A DNA stretch of 64,000 nt from Gammaproteobacteria bacterium (GTDB taxonomy: Bacteria; Pseudomonadota; Gammaproteobacteria; Burkholderiales; Burkholderiaceae_C), in the NCBI GenBank assembly GCA_018815325.1, contig JAHIYE010000013.1, positions 1 to 64,000 of the forward strand, given 5' to 3'. Under the pieces are notes generated by a model. The model was not told the DNA's origin, did no database searches, and saw only the letters and a program-made list of their open reading frames with translations. The position numbers were made by a program, and so were the translations under genes. This document shows, piece after piece, positions 17,238 to 25,957 of this stretch (position 1 is the first letter of the stretch; every line of letters begins with the position of its first letter).

Positions 17238-17930
17238 ATGACTGAAAGCCCGCACAAAATCGCCGCCCTGCTTGGCGCAAGCGGAGCGACAGGGAGAAGG
17301 CTCCTTCCGCTTTTATTGAGCGATCCGGCCTACAGCAAGGTCATCACCCTGAGCCGTCGCGCAACGGGCATCAGCCATGAGAAGCTGGACGAACGCATTG
17401 TCGATTTTGACGATCTTGCGGCGGGACTCAGGGGCGTAAGCGTTGATGACTGTTATTGCACGTTCGGCACGACGATAAAAATCGCGGGTTCGGAAGAAGC
17501 CATGACGCGTATCGATCATGGATATGTCATGGCCTTCGCGGCATGGGGCCTCGCGGCTGGTGCAAAACGCTTCGCCTATCTCTCCGCCGCCAACGCGAAT
17601 GCCGGCTCATCGGTTTTCTACGCGCGACTGAAAGGCCAAACGGAGGAGGCGCTCAAGGCCCTCGGTTTTGCTGACTTGAGCATTTTTCGCCCGAGCATGA
17701 TCATCGCCCAGAGGGACAACCGAAGATGGGCAGAGTCGCTGCTGTTCCCCCTGCTCCCCATTCTGGACAAACTCATGATCGGGGCATTCACCCAATACAG
17801 GTCCATCCCGGTAGAGACGCTCGCCAAGGCTATTGCGGCTTTCAGCACGCAGTCAGGGAGTGGCTATCAAACCCACTATTGGCAGGATATGCAGCAGGCC
17901 GGGCGTGACAGGAAACAGGTCTTGCATTAG
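17238..17930 (+). CDS. NAD(P)-binding Rossmann protein (HTATIP2/YwnB-like)
   Basis: Atypical short-chain dehydrogenase-like protein of 230 residues. The nucleotide motif is LLGASGATGRRLLPLLL; later come FAYLSAANANAGSSVFYARLKGQTEEAL and FRPSMI, typical of the HTATIP2/oxidoreductase group of NAD(P)H-binding proteins. Substrate unknown. It lies 47 nt after thiE, outside the coupled thiamine genes, and has slightly lower GC than they do. The next element is the convergent tRNA-Asn terminator. Confidence 0.8.
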   Translation: MTESPHKIAALLGASGATGRRLLPLLLSDPAYSKVITLSRRATGISHEKLDERIVDFDDLAAGLRGVSVDDCYCTFGTTIKIAGSEEAMTRIDHGYVMAFAAWGLAAGAKRFAYLSAANANAGSSVFYARLKGQTEEALKALGFADLSIFRPSMIIAQRDNRRWAESLLFPLLPILDKLMIGAFTQYRSIPVETLAKAIAAFSTQSGSGYQTHYWQDMQQAGRDRKQVLH

Positions 17931-17960
17931 CAGTACATGTTTCAGGCACAACCAGAAATG

Positions 17961-17990
17961 AAAAAGCCCCAGCACTTACGTGCTAGGGCT
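17961..17990 (-). terminator. Intrinsic terminator of tRNA-Asn
   Basis: Read on the minus strand, AGCCCTAGCAC pairs with GTGCTGGGGCT (one G-U wobble) around a GTAA loop, then TTTTT. It begins about ten bases beyond the CCA end of the tRNA. Confidence 0.87.
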
Positions 17991-17999
17991 TGCCAATTC

Positions 18000-18075
18000 T
18001 GGCTCCTCGACCTGGGCTCGAACCAGGGACCTACGGATTAACAGTCCGGCGCTCTACCAACTGAGCTATCGAGGA
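18000..18075 (-). tRNA. tRNA-Asn (anticodon GUU)
   Basis: A 76-nt cloverleaf with encoded CCA. The acceptor stem is TCCTCGA with TCGAGGA, the D loop contains AGCTCAGTTGGTAGAGC, the anticodon stem-loop is CGGACTGTTAATCCG with GTT at the anticodon, and the T loop is GGTTCGAGCCC. It is a single gene with its own promoter and terminator. Confidence 0.98.
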
Positions 18076-18378
18076 ACAAGCCTCAGATTATAGCGTGGTT
18101 TTTGCCGATTTCTCAAGCGCCGATGCAATCACGCATCTTGATTTGTCATCGGTATTGAGAGATGCGCGTATGTCGCAATGCCACGACAAAACGACATCAA
18201 GAGCAGAAGTTTGTAACAGGGCAAGGCCCACAACTGCTCGCATGCCAACCCCAGCCTCATGTAAGGGAAATTCCTACACGGTAATTAGGCAAACGCTGAC
18301 TTAAGTTTGTCGAATTGACAATTTACATTGGATTCGTATCGCGTTCCAAACCTTCCTTTTTAACCGGGATTCACTGCC
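18076..18378. other. 303-nt intergenic region between tRNA-Asn and the FeeM-like gene
   Basis: Beyond the tRNA promoter it is AT-richer than its surroundings and has no convincing gene. A 69-codon open frame at 18095-18304 has no ribosome site or family likeness. A possible promoter for the next gene is TTGACA at 18315-18320 with TATCGC 16 bases later; the -10 match is poor. Confidence 0.5.
18087..18116 (-). promoter_or_regulatory. Sigma-70 type promoter of tRNA-Asn
   Basis: On the minus strand, TTGAGA (18111-18116) and a perfect TATAAT (18087-18092) are separated by 18 bases. The -10 box ends 11 bases before the mature tRNA 5' end. Confidence 0.8.
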
Positions 18379-19170
18379 ATGATGAACCAAATTAGCCCCT
18401 TAAACCCTGCCATTTCCCTGTTTCAGCGCTTGCAAAGCCGCAAGTCGCCGGTATCCATGCTGATGCCTCCCAGCATGACGGAGGAAACGCTGCCGTTTAC
18501 TGTCCGGGTGGTCAGCAGCACGGAAGACCTTAACAAGGCCGTTGCAATACGGCATGCAGCCTATGCACGACACCTGCCTGAATTTGCGGAAACGCTTAAA
18601 AACCCCGAGCCCTACGATTTTGATGACGGCGTTGCAATTCTGCTGGCGGAGTCAAAACTGGATGGTTCAGCATTGGGCAGCATGCGAATTCAGACCAACC
18701 TGTATGCACCACTGGATCTGGAGGATACCGTCAGTCTGCCTAACTGGCTCCAAGGGCGATCACTTGCGGAGGCCAGCAGGCTGGGCGTGACACAGGACCG
18801 GGTTGGAAGGATGGTCAAAACTGTATTGTTCAAAGCGTTTTTTGACTATTGTGAACAACAGCGTGTGGATTACATGGTGATCACAGCCCGCTCCCCTGTT
18901 GACCGTCAGTATGAAAGACTGATGTTTGATGACGTTTATCCTGATTTGGGATATGTGCCGCTCAAGCATGTTGCCAATCTTCCGCACAGAATCATGTCTT
19001 TTGAAGTGGCAACAGCAGAAACTCGTTGGGCTGCGGCTCAGCACCCACTTTTCAACTTCATCTTCCGCACACACCACCCTGATATTGATGTCACAAAATC
19101 TGCACTGCGTGTAGAGCGCCGGAATGTGTTGGGCACATCCTTGCCGCAGGCAACTGCAGCTGTTTGCTGA
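18379..19170 (+). CDS. FeeM-like N-acyl amino acid synthase / GNAT-fold acyltransferase
   Basis: Protein of 263 residues resembling FeeM, which joins long acyl chains from acyl carrier protein to amino acids, and the related acyl-homoserine-lactone synthase fold. Visible features are VRVVSSTEDLNKAVAIRHAAYARHLPEF (the arrival region of such enzymes), a D-D pair before VAILLAES, GSMRIQTNLYAPLDLEDTV, EASRLGVTQD and a helix with VDYMVITARSPVDRQYERL. The substrate is unknown. It is convergent with a GGDEF-EAL gene whose 3' end is only 21 nt away. Lower GC than the window average. A second in-frame ATG (18382) follows directly. Confidence 0.72.
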   Translation: MMNQISPLNPAISLFQRLQSRKSPVSMLMPPSMTEETLPFTVRVVSSTEDLNKAVAIRHAAYARHLPEFAETLKNPEPYDFDDGVAILLAESKLDGSALGSMRIQTNLYAPLDLEDTVSLPNWLQGRSLAEASRLGVTQDRVGRMVKTVLFKAFFDYCEQQRVDYMVITARSPVDRQYERLMFDDVYPDLGYVPLKHVANLPHRIMSFEVATAETRWAAAQHPLFNFIFRTHHPDIDVTKSALRVERRNVLGTSLPQATAAVC

Positions 19171-19191
19171 ATTAGCCCAGGACAATGGGCA

Positions 19192-22173
19192 TCAGTGCAC
19201 ATTGTCCTTGCCCACCCTGGGAAACAGATCCACCTGGACTCTGCCCTCTTCTGTCTGGCCCAGCGTCTGGACGAACCGGGCCAATTCATCATCCAGGATG
19301 AAACTGGCGGCTGAAACTGCATTGAGCAAATCCGCTGGTACTTGAGGCCTGGCCACCACGAACCCCTGTACATAATCAACGCCAATCTCTGCCAGCGTCT
19401 GGACAGTCGCGTTGTCTTCGGCCCACTCGGCCACAGTCTTCATGCCCAGGTTTCTGGCCAGGCTGACCATGGCTTCGACAATCGCGATATTGGCTGGGTG
19501 CTTGTTCATGTTCACGATAAAGCTGCCATCGATCTTGAGCAGGTCGGCGGGCAGGTCCTTCAGGTAGGAAAACGAGGTATAGCCTGCGCCGAAATCGTCC
19601 AGCGCCACTTTGGCCCCATAGCTGCGCACCTTGTCGATGAAGCGTCGCGTGTTTTGCAGGTCGTGCAGTGCCACACTCTCGGTAATCTCCAGGCACAAGC
19701 GTTTGGCCAGTGGCTTGTGGGTCTCCAGCATGTTCACCACCTCTTCGATAAACCTCTCATCATTGAGCGAGGCACCACTGAGGTTGATACAGACAAAATT
19801 AATATGCGCCAGACGCGCCTGGTTCCTGTAGAGCCAGTCAAGAGTTGTGGACAGCACCCAGCGGTCTATCGCCCCCATCCGCCCACTGTTCTCACCGGCA
19901 GAAATCAGGCGCGGAGTGGGAATCACCCCCCCCTTGCCATCGTGCATTCGCAACAAGACCTCAAAATCCAGAGAATCATGGGGCGCCGTCAATGACATGA
20001 TCGGCTGCATCTCGATATAGAGGCCATCCAGACCTACCTGCGTCGAAAAGCGCTCGATCAGGTTCAATTCAGCTTCATGCTCAAGAAACACATCGGCGTT
20101 TCGCTCATAGACCACGAGTCCATCGTGCGAACTCCGCTTGGCTTCGTGGCAAGCCCGATCCGCTGCTGACACCGCATCCTTGATGCGCATGTCGGGGCCA
20201 ACGTCGATCAGGCCCATGGAGCCTCGCAAATGAAATGCACGTTCACCTACCCGGAATGGCTCCCCAGACAGATCCGAGATGATGCCCTGGCAAATCAAGG
20301 TGGCCAGGGCAATCTTGGTATTGGGCATGACGATGAGGAACTCATCGCCACCAACGCGACCAATTTTGAGGTCCCCAGAAAGCAAGCTGTTTACACGGGC
20401 ACACACCTGTTGCAGCACCAGATCACCGGTACTGTGACCAAACAAATCATTGATCAGCTTGAAGCGGTCAAGGTCCAGATAGGCCAATGCCAGCGGTTTT
20501 CCTCTGGCGAGCTCCTGCATGGCATGGTCAAGAATATTCTCGATACCGCGCCGGTTCAGCACCTTGGTCAAGGGATCGTTGTTGGCAAGGAAATTCAGGT
20601 TCTCGGTCGCACGGGACTTCTCCGTCACGTCCTGTAATGAGCCCTCGATACGGTCGTTCGACAAGGTGGCTTTCACGAGATAACGACGGGCCCCCCCCTG
20701 AAGCTGACGACTGCCGATGATCTCGAGCTCACCATCCTGCTGACTGTTCACCAATTGATGCAGGCGCGTCCATGCACCCTCGACAAAATACTGCTGCCAG
20801 CTGTTGCGCCCCACGTCCAGCACATTGACTCCGAGCATGGCGATCAGCGCAGGGTTCGCACTCACGAATCGTCCCTGCATGTTCAGGGTAAACAGGCCGA
20901 TGGGCATGGCATCGTAGGTGTGGCGCAATTCGGCCTGGGCCTGGAGTCTTTGCTGATGCTCCAGCCGAATCTGTGCAGCAATGGCCAGCGCGGCCAACAA
21001 GCTGGAGGAGAGTGCTGCTGAAACGCTGTTGATGGTCCCTATCAGGCCTTTGAAGCCCAAAGCAGCAGCCAGCACCTCATACAAACTGGCAAACAGCGTG
21101 ATGGAAATGGATGCGCCGTACCAGATAGCCACCCCTGACCGGGTGTCTATGAGAATCCTGGTCAAGGACGTGATGAGGATGATCACCCCTACACTGGTTC
21201 CCACCCAAATCATCGGCAAAAAATAAGCGTAAGGCAAGAAAATCGAAGCCAGCAGCAATGGCAGGCAAGTCCATTGCGCAATCCTCACCCAGGATACATA
21301 GCCCAGCCGAACCAGATCCTCCCTGAACAAGGTTTTGAACAAGGTGATCGTGATCAGGTAATAGAAGCCAATCGTGATGGGCCGCGCATAAAGCAGCCAC
21401 TCCGAAGGTATCGTCCGGCCAAGCCATTGGAAATCCCAGCCCGCAGACAAGGCGGCCATCCGCAAATTGACAATCAACCAGACGGAGAACAGCAGATACA
21501 TGCTGTTGTGATTGATCAGTGCTGTAATAAGTATGAACAGCGAGAGCACGATCAGTCCACCATCCAGCAATCCTGCATTTCGGTTGAACACTTGCGTAGC
21601 CGCCTGCAACTCCACGCTGCTCCATTGCTGTACGGACATGCGTGCAGGCCCAAGAAACCCGCCGCGACAAACCACCTGTTGCTCGGACACGGTATTCTTC
21701 AAAGCCAGAGCAAAGCCGGCTTTCAATCGCGAAATATCGCCGTCTGCCCCACTCAGGTTGCCCTTGCCCAATACCTGAAGGGTTTTGCGGTCCCAGCATG
21801 TGAGGTCCACCGCGTGCCGTGATGGAAACTCCACGACCTGAGCTTCGCCTGTTTCAACCGGAATTGTCTGAAAGCTGAACCATACCGGCAAGGTGGACAA
21901 TTTCGTGTCGAAATAGGACACGGGCGGCTGGGATGCAATCTGAGCAACCGCCTGCAGAGGCTCCCGCCAGGCATCGGTCTGGGCGATCACGCGGAAACTG
22001 ACCGCCTTGGCCTCGGTCACGGGATACTGCGAGGGCCATGCCAACAAGGTAATCAGGGAAGCAAAGCCGATGAGCAACGGAAGTGCGAAAGTCGACAATC
22101 CGTAGAGCAGCCAATCCAGTCCTTCGTGGATGAAATGAATTCTGGATCTGGATGAAACTGATTTTTTGGTCAT
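19192..22173 (-). CDS. Membrane-bound PAS-GGDEF-EAL cyclic-di-GMP enzyme
   Basis: Inner-membrane signalling protein of about 993 residues. An N-terminal anchor helix is followed by a periplasmic region of about 140 residues and seven hydrophobic helices (7TMR-DISM-like), then a PAS-like domain (TYDAMPIGLFTLNMQGRF), a GGDEF domain with intact GGDEF near 607 and an EAL domain. The RxxD inhibitory site is absent (SGDL at that place). The EAL signature reads EVLLR, and INLSGASLND, EITES and LDDFGAGYTSFSYL are present, so phosphodiesterase activity is plausible. The ATG at 22173 is chosen over the GTG at 22179. Confidence 0.9.
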   Translation of the reverse strand: MTKKSVSSRSRIHFIHEGLDWLLYGLSTFALPLLIGFASLITLLAWPSQYPVTEAKAVSFRVIAQTDAWREPLQAVAQIASQPPVSYFDTKLSTLPVWFSFQTIPVETGEAQVVEFPSRHAVDLTCWDRKTLQVLGKGNLSGADGDISRLKAGFALALKNTVSEQQVVCRGGFLGPARMSVQQWSSVELQAATQVFNRNAGLLDGGLIVLSLFILITALINHNSMYLLFSVWLIVNLRMAALSAGWDFQWLGRTIPSEWLLYARPITIGFYYLITITLFKTLFREDLVRLGYVSWVRIAQWTCLPLLLASIFLPYAYFLPMIWVGTSVGVIILITSLTRILIDTRSGVAIWYGASISITLFASLYEVLAAALGFKGLIGTINSVSAALSSSLLAALAIAAQIRLEHQQRLQAQAELRHTYDAMPIGLFTLNMQGRFVSANPALIAMLGVNVLDVGRNSWQQYFVEGAWTRLHQLVNSQQDGELEIIGSRQLQGGARRYLVKATLSNDRIEGSLQDVTEKSRATENLNFLANNDPLTKVLNRRGIENILDHAMQELARGKPLALAYLDLDRFKLINDLFGHSTGDLVLQQVCARVNSLLSGDLKIGRVGGDEFLIVMPNTKIALATLICQGIISDLSGEPFRVGERAFHLRGSMGLIDVGPDMRIKDAVSAADRACHEAKRSSHDGLVVYERNADVFLEHEAELNLIERFSTQVGLDGLYIEMQPIMSLTAPHDSLDFEVLLRMHDGKGGVIPTPRLISAGENSGRMGAIDRWVLSTTLDWLYRNQARLAHINFVCINLSGASLNDERFIEEVVNMLETHKPLAKRLCLEITESVALHDLQNTRRFIDKVRSYGAKVALDDFGAGYTSFSYLKDLPADLLKIDGSFIVNMNKHPANIAIVEAMVSLARNLGMKTVAEWAEDNATVQTLAEIGVDYVQGFVVARPQVPADLLNAVSAASFILDDELARFVQTLGQTEEGRVQVDLFPRVGKDNVH

Positions 22174-22346
22174 TAACACCGGGCGCTAAAGACGGGCCGG
22201 CACAAGCTACGACATTCGCCTTGACCAAATGTCGTACGCTGCTTGTTCTGTGCTTTTCCCATCGACTTATTGATCAAACGCATTGCTTGCGAAAGACCTG
22301 CAGCACTATAGCCCCTTTCCAGAGGGTCAGTGAGTAGAGCGTTGTT

Positions 22347-23351
22347 TCACAGCTGCAGTTGTGACAGCTTTCCGGGGCGCCCCGAATACTTCACCCTGGC
22401 ATCCAGTTCTTCAAGCTGAACCCTGACTGCCCGGTTACCGTAGACGGTCGTTCTGAGCCAGTCACGTTCGGCCTGCAACAAAGTGGCGTCGGTTAACAGG
22501 GTATGCCAAACCTTCTGCTCCGCATTCCAGCGGTAGGCACGTGCCTTGAGCGCATCCTTGGATTCGAAGGGGGCACCGGTAGCCTGGAGTCGGTAGACCG
22601 GACCCTGTGCATCAGTCAGGAGGCGGCTCAGGCCCGTGCGGGCTGATACAGGCAAAGTAGCAGTCAGCACAGCCAGCAAGGCATGGCAATCGACCTCGGC
22701 ACGGTGAGCGTCATAAAACCAGCCCATATCCATGGCCAGGTATTCCAGCTTGGAAGAGCCGTGCCCCTCCGAGCGCCAGTCGATCTCTGCAAACGAACAG
22801 CCCCACGACACATCCTTGAAGCCCGGCAACCGGGCCTCCACAAAGGGGCGGTCAAATGCAGCATTGTGGGCAATCACCAGGTCAGCGCCGTTCAGTATCG
22901 TCGCAATGCGCTGCTCGTCGAGATGCTGCCCCTTGACCATCTGGTTGCTGATACCCGTGATGGCTTCAATCTCGCTGGAGATCGGCATGCCGGGATCTTC
23001 CAGACCGTCATACACCTGCACTTCACCGCAAGGCAGGCCGGTTGCGCGGTCCACGCTGACGCGCAGCATGGCCAGTTCGATGATCTTGTCCTGCGCCTGA
23101 TTGAGGCCCGTGGTTTCCGTATCCAGCACGATCACGCTGACCACGTCGCCCTGGGGCACATGGTCGAAATGCTGCCGAGGAACCAGCCGGCGCAGCACCC
23201 GGTAATCGGGATGCTGCTCCAGTACACGAGCCATCTCCTCGGGTGTGGCCGCAGCAGTTGACACCTTGCCGCGTTTTGTTGGGGGCTTGGTGGCAGGACT
23301 TGCCGGTACGGTTGCACCGGCAAAGCCGAAGTCGAGTTGTTCGATGGTCAC
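22347..23351 (-). CDS. 3'-5' exonuclease, DnaQ-like (DEDDh)
   Basis: Protein with a DNA polymerase III epsilon-type exonuclease domain: ExoI VIVLDTETTGLN, ExoII VIAHNAAFDRPF and ExoIII HRAEVDCHALL, giving the DEDDh residues. A C-terminal piece with FESKDALKARAYRWNAEQKVW is seen in stand-alone exonucleases of this kind. The frame is open to 23570 with an ATG at 23510, but GTG at 23351 has AGGG in front and begins a sensible protein (VTIEQLDFGF). The longer version would overlap the divergent flavodoxin start. The start is therefore uncertain; 334 residues as given. Confidence 0.85.
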   Translation of the reverse strand: MTIEQLDFGFAGATVPASPATKPPTKRGKVSTAAATPEEMARVLEQHPDYRVLRRLVPRQHFDHVPQGDVVSVIVLDTETTGLNQAQDKIIELAMLRVSVDRATGLPCGEVQVYDGLEDPGMPISSEIEAITGISNQMVKGQHLDEQRIATILNGADLVIAHNAAFDRPFVEARLPGFKDVSWGCSFAEIDWRSEGHGSSKLEYLAMDMGWFYDAHRAEVDCHALLAVLTATLPVSARTGLSRLLTDAQGPVYRLQATGAPFESKDALKARAYRWNAEQKVWHTLLTDATLLQAERDWLRTTVYGNRAVRVQLEELDARVKYSGRPGKLSQLQL

Positions 23352-23508
23352 GGGTACACCCTGGAAATGCCCCGGACAGGGGTCTGGGCGAATGAAAACT
23401 GATGCATGTTCCAAGCTTAACGCACTCGTACCCTGCAGAGGGTTCGCCGACGGATCAAATCGATGAAGTATATTTTCGGGCACCCGCCCCTCTGCAAGCT
23501 CATCAGCC

Positions 23509-23979
23509 ATGAAACTCAAAATCCTTGTCGGCACCATGACCCATGCCGCCGACCATGTAGCGCAGGCCATTCAGATGGACTGCGTCGACCTGGTCAGCGA
23601 GATCGAGGTTCAGCTGATGGATGGGCTGGACATCGGGGTATTTGATGAAGACACACTCTTTCTCATCTGCTGCTCCACCTATGGCACCGGTGACGTGCCT
23701 GACAATGCGCGCGCGCTTTATGACTCGCTGGACAGCCACCCCAGGTACCTGGGCCAGGTACGCTACGGCGTGATCGCCCTGGGCGACAGTAACTATCCGC
23801 AGACTTTCTGCCACGGAGGAAAACAGTTCGATGAACGACTGCAGGGGCTTGGTGCACAGCGCATAGGGGAAATCTGGTGCCACGATGCCAGCAGTGACAT
23901 CCAGCCAGAAACCGGAGGCACGGCCTGGTGCCGCGAGTGGCTCGCACTGGCGCTTGCATCGAATGCCAACCCGGCCTGA
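23509..23979 (+). CDS. Flavodoxin-domain protein (MioC-like)
   Basis: Cytosolic FMN-binding protein of 156 residues. It keeps the flavodoxin order: a phosphate loop region GTMTHAAD (the family usually has a T/S-x-T-G pattern, so this loop is variant), [12 protein letters not shown], and [23 protein letters not shown]. Likely a one-domain electron carrier. It is divergent from the exonuclease gene, and its ATG at 23509 overlaps a possible longer exonuclease start by two bases. Confidence 0.87.
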   Translation: MKLKILVGTMTHAADHVAQAIQMDCVDLVSEIEVQLMDGLDIGVFDEDTLFLICCSTYGTGDVPDNARALYDSLDSHPRYLGQVRYGVIALGDSNYPQTFCHGGKQFDERLQGLGAQRIGEIWCHDASSDIQPETGGTAWCREWLALALASNANPA

Positions 23980-24022
23980 ATGCTGCGGTGTAGTCGCGGA
24001 GTTGAACTACCGCCGCATGAAT

Positions 24023-25825
24023 TCAGGCTGCGGCCTGATGTAGCTTTGTCCCGGAAAACCGACGCATGCAGCACTTGCCATCCTGCTTGCCGCTGTACAT
24101 GGCAATGTCGGCCAGCTTGAGCAACTCAAAAGCGTCGTTGCTGTCGGTAGGCGCAAGTGCATAACCGATGGTCAAACCAACCTTGACCTTGATATCGCCC
24201 AGGGAAAACGGCGAACCGAAAGCACCGAGCAGCTTGAGCCCCAGTTCATGGGCTTGCACTGGGCTGCCGAGTCCACCTGCCACCACCACGAACTCATCCC
24301 CACCCAGGCGAGCCACCACATCACCCTGCCGCACATGGCCCTGCAAGCGACTGGTCACGGCCACCAGCAGATCGTCACCCACATCATGGCCATACTGATC
24401 ATTAACGGGTTTGAAACCATCCAGGTCGAGCATGTACACCGCGAGCAGCTGATCGTCGCTGACGTTGACCAGTGAGCGCCCCAGCGCATCACCCAAACCC
24501 CGGCGATTGAGCAAGCCCGTGAGTGGATCGGTATGAGCCAGCGAACGCATCGCGTCCCGCTCCTGGTTGGCCACCATGGCCGCAAGACGGGAGGCCTTGG
24601 TGCGCAGACCCAGCACGTGCAGGAACAGCAGCATGTCCACCGTGGAGCCAAACTGGAAGGCATGCAGCGACCAGAAATTCATCTGCACCCAGCCCTGTAT
24701 CACCCCGATCACCACGGCGGTACAGCCAAAGTAAATCAGCCAGGCCAGCAGCAAGGTGCGGCCCAACTGGTCGCCCAAGCGTGCCAGTCGAACGGCGCGC
24801 TGTATTCCCATGAAAGCCGGCGTGAGGCCCAGGATGCTCACAATGGCCGTGATCATTTGAGTATTCAGTATGTCCAGCATGTAGGCCAGCGCGATCAAGC
24901 CACTGAGAGCTGCACCCGCGCGCATGACCCGCAGGAAAGGACTGTGCGGCGCATGGCCACTCAGTATCTGCCCAATGAACAGAAAGGAGCCGGCAGTCGC
25001 CATCAGGGCTGACAAACCGCCCGCATGCACTTCAAACCATGTACTGCCGGGCCAGAGATACTGCCCACCCAGACCGAAAAAATGCAGCGTAAACAGCAGG
25101 CTGCCAGTAGTCATCAAGGCGTACTGGATGAAAAGTGGCTCGCGCAGGCTGACCCACTGTGCCAGGCTGTACAGAATCAGACACAAGGCGAGCCCTGCCA
25201 GAACACCTTGCAGCATCTGTTCGTTCACGGCATGCCTGAGCAGCGCCGAGAACTTGTGAAACTGGATAGGCAGGATCATGGCGCCTTGTGTCTGCACCCG
25301 TATGAGCAACTCGTAACGCTGTCCGGGTATCAGGTCCAGCGCGTGCGCGTGGGAGCGGCTGAGGAGATCTTTTTCAGCTCGAGGGTGCAGGCTTCCAAGC
25401 AAAGCATGATCGATGACTCGCCCGTCACTCACAAGATACACATCGATGCGATTGAGATCGTGGTGATCGAGCTCAAGAATCCAGCGTCCATCTGACGCCG
25501 CATCGACCGCCAGCGGAATATGCAACCACATGGCTTCGCGTCGCACACCGAGCGTGCCACTTGTGGGTGGTGGCGCCACGAAACGATCAGCTCGCGCCAG
25601 AACGTCCTCGATACTGAGCTGATGGACTGGATCAGGCAGGATGGTGACCGCCGGCCAAACCTCCACACTGCGCTGTTCATCCTGCAGCACGATGGGTGCA
25701 ACCGGCACCGCTGCGGCATGGCTCCAGCCTGCTGCTCCCGCAAGGAACAGCAGACACTGCAATCCCTTACGCCAGAACACGCGACTCAAGGAAAACCTGA
25801 TCGACTTGGCGCTTGCACGAAACAT
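24023..25825 (-). CDS. 7TMR-DISM diguanylate cyclase
   Basis: Membrane diguanylate cyclase of 600 residues. A signal peptide ends near HAAAV, followed by a periplasmic 7TMR-DISM extracellular domain of about 150 residues (EAMWLHIPL, RWILELDHHDLNRIDVYL), seven membrane helices, then a GGDEF domain. The catalytic GGDEF lies near 507-511, and the product-inhibition site RQGD is exactly five residues before it. The enzyme should therefore be active and feedback-inhibited. The frame opens at 25945, but ATG at 25825 begins the signal peptide. No EAL domain. Confidence 0.92.
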   Translation of the reverse strand: MFRASAKSIRFSLSRVFWRKGLQCLLFLAGAAGWSHAAAVPVAPIVLQDEQRSVEVWPAVTILPDPVHQLSIEDVLARADRFVAPPPTSGTLGVRREAMWLHIPLAVDAASDGRWILELDHHDLNRIDVYLVSDGRVIDHALLGSLHPRAEKDLLSRSHAHALDLIPGQRYELLIRVQTQGAMILPIQFHKFSALLRHAVNEQMLQGVLAGLALCLILYSLAQWVSLREPLFIQYALMTTGSLLFTLHFFGLGGQYLWPGSTWFEVHAGGLSALMATAGSFLFIGQILSGHAPHSPFLRVMRAGAALSGLIALAYMLDILNTQMITAIVSILGLTPAFMGIQRAVRLARLGDQLGRTLLLAWLIYFGCTAVVIGVIQGWVQMNFWSLHAFQFGSTVDMLLFLHVLGLRTKASRLAAMVANQERDAMRSLAHTDPLTGLLNRRGLGDALGRSLVNVSDDQLLAVYMLDLDGFKPVNDQYGHDVGDDLLVAVTSRLQGHVRQGDVVARLGGDEFVVVAGGLGSPVQAHELGLKLLGAFGSPFSLGDIKVKVGLTIGYALAPTDSNDAFELLKLADIAMYSGKQDGKCCMRRFSGTKLHQAAA

Positions 25826-25957
25826 GGAGTGGAACTGGGTGAGGCATTGCCTGTAACAAATTGTTGCGCAGAGAATTTTACCCCTATGCCTTAAAGGGCC
25901 GGGCTGGGTAGAACCGGCACAGGCTCTACCCCTGGCAGCCATCACTCAGTTGACACC

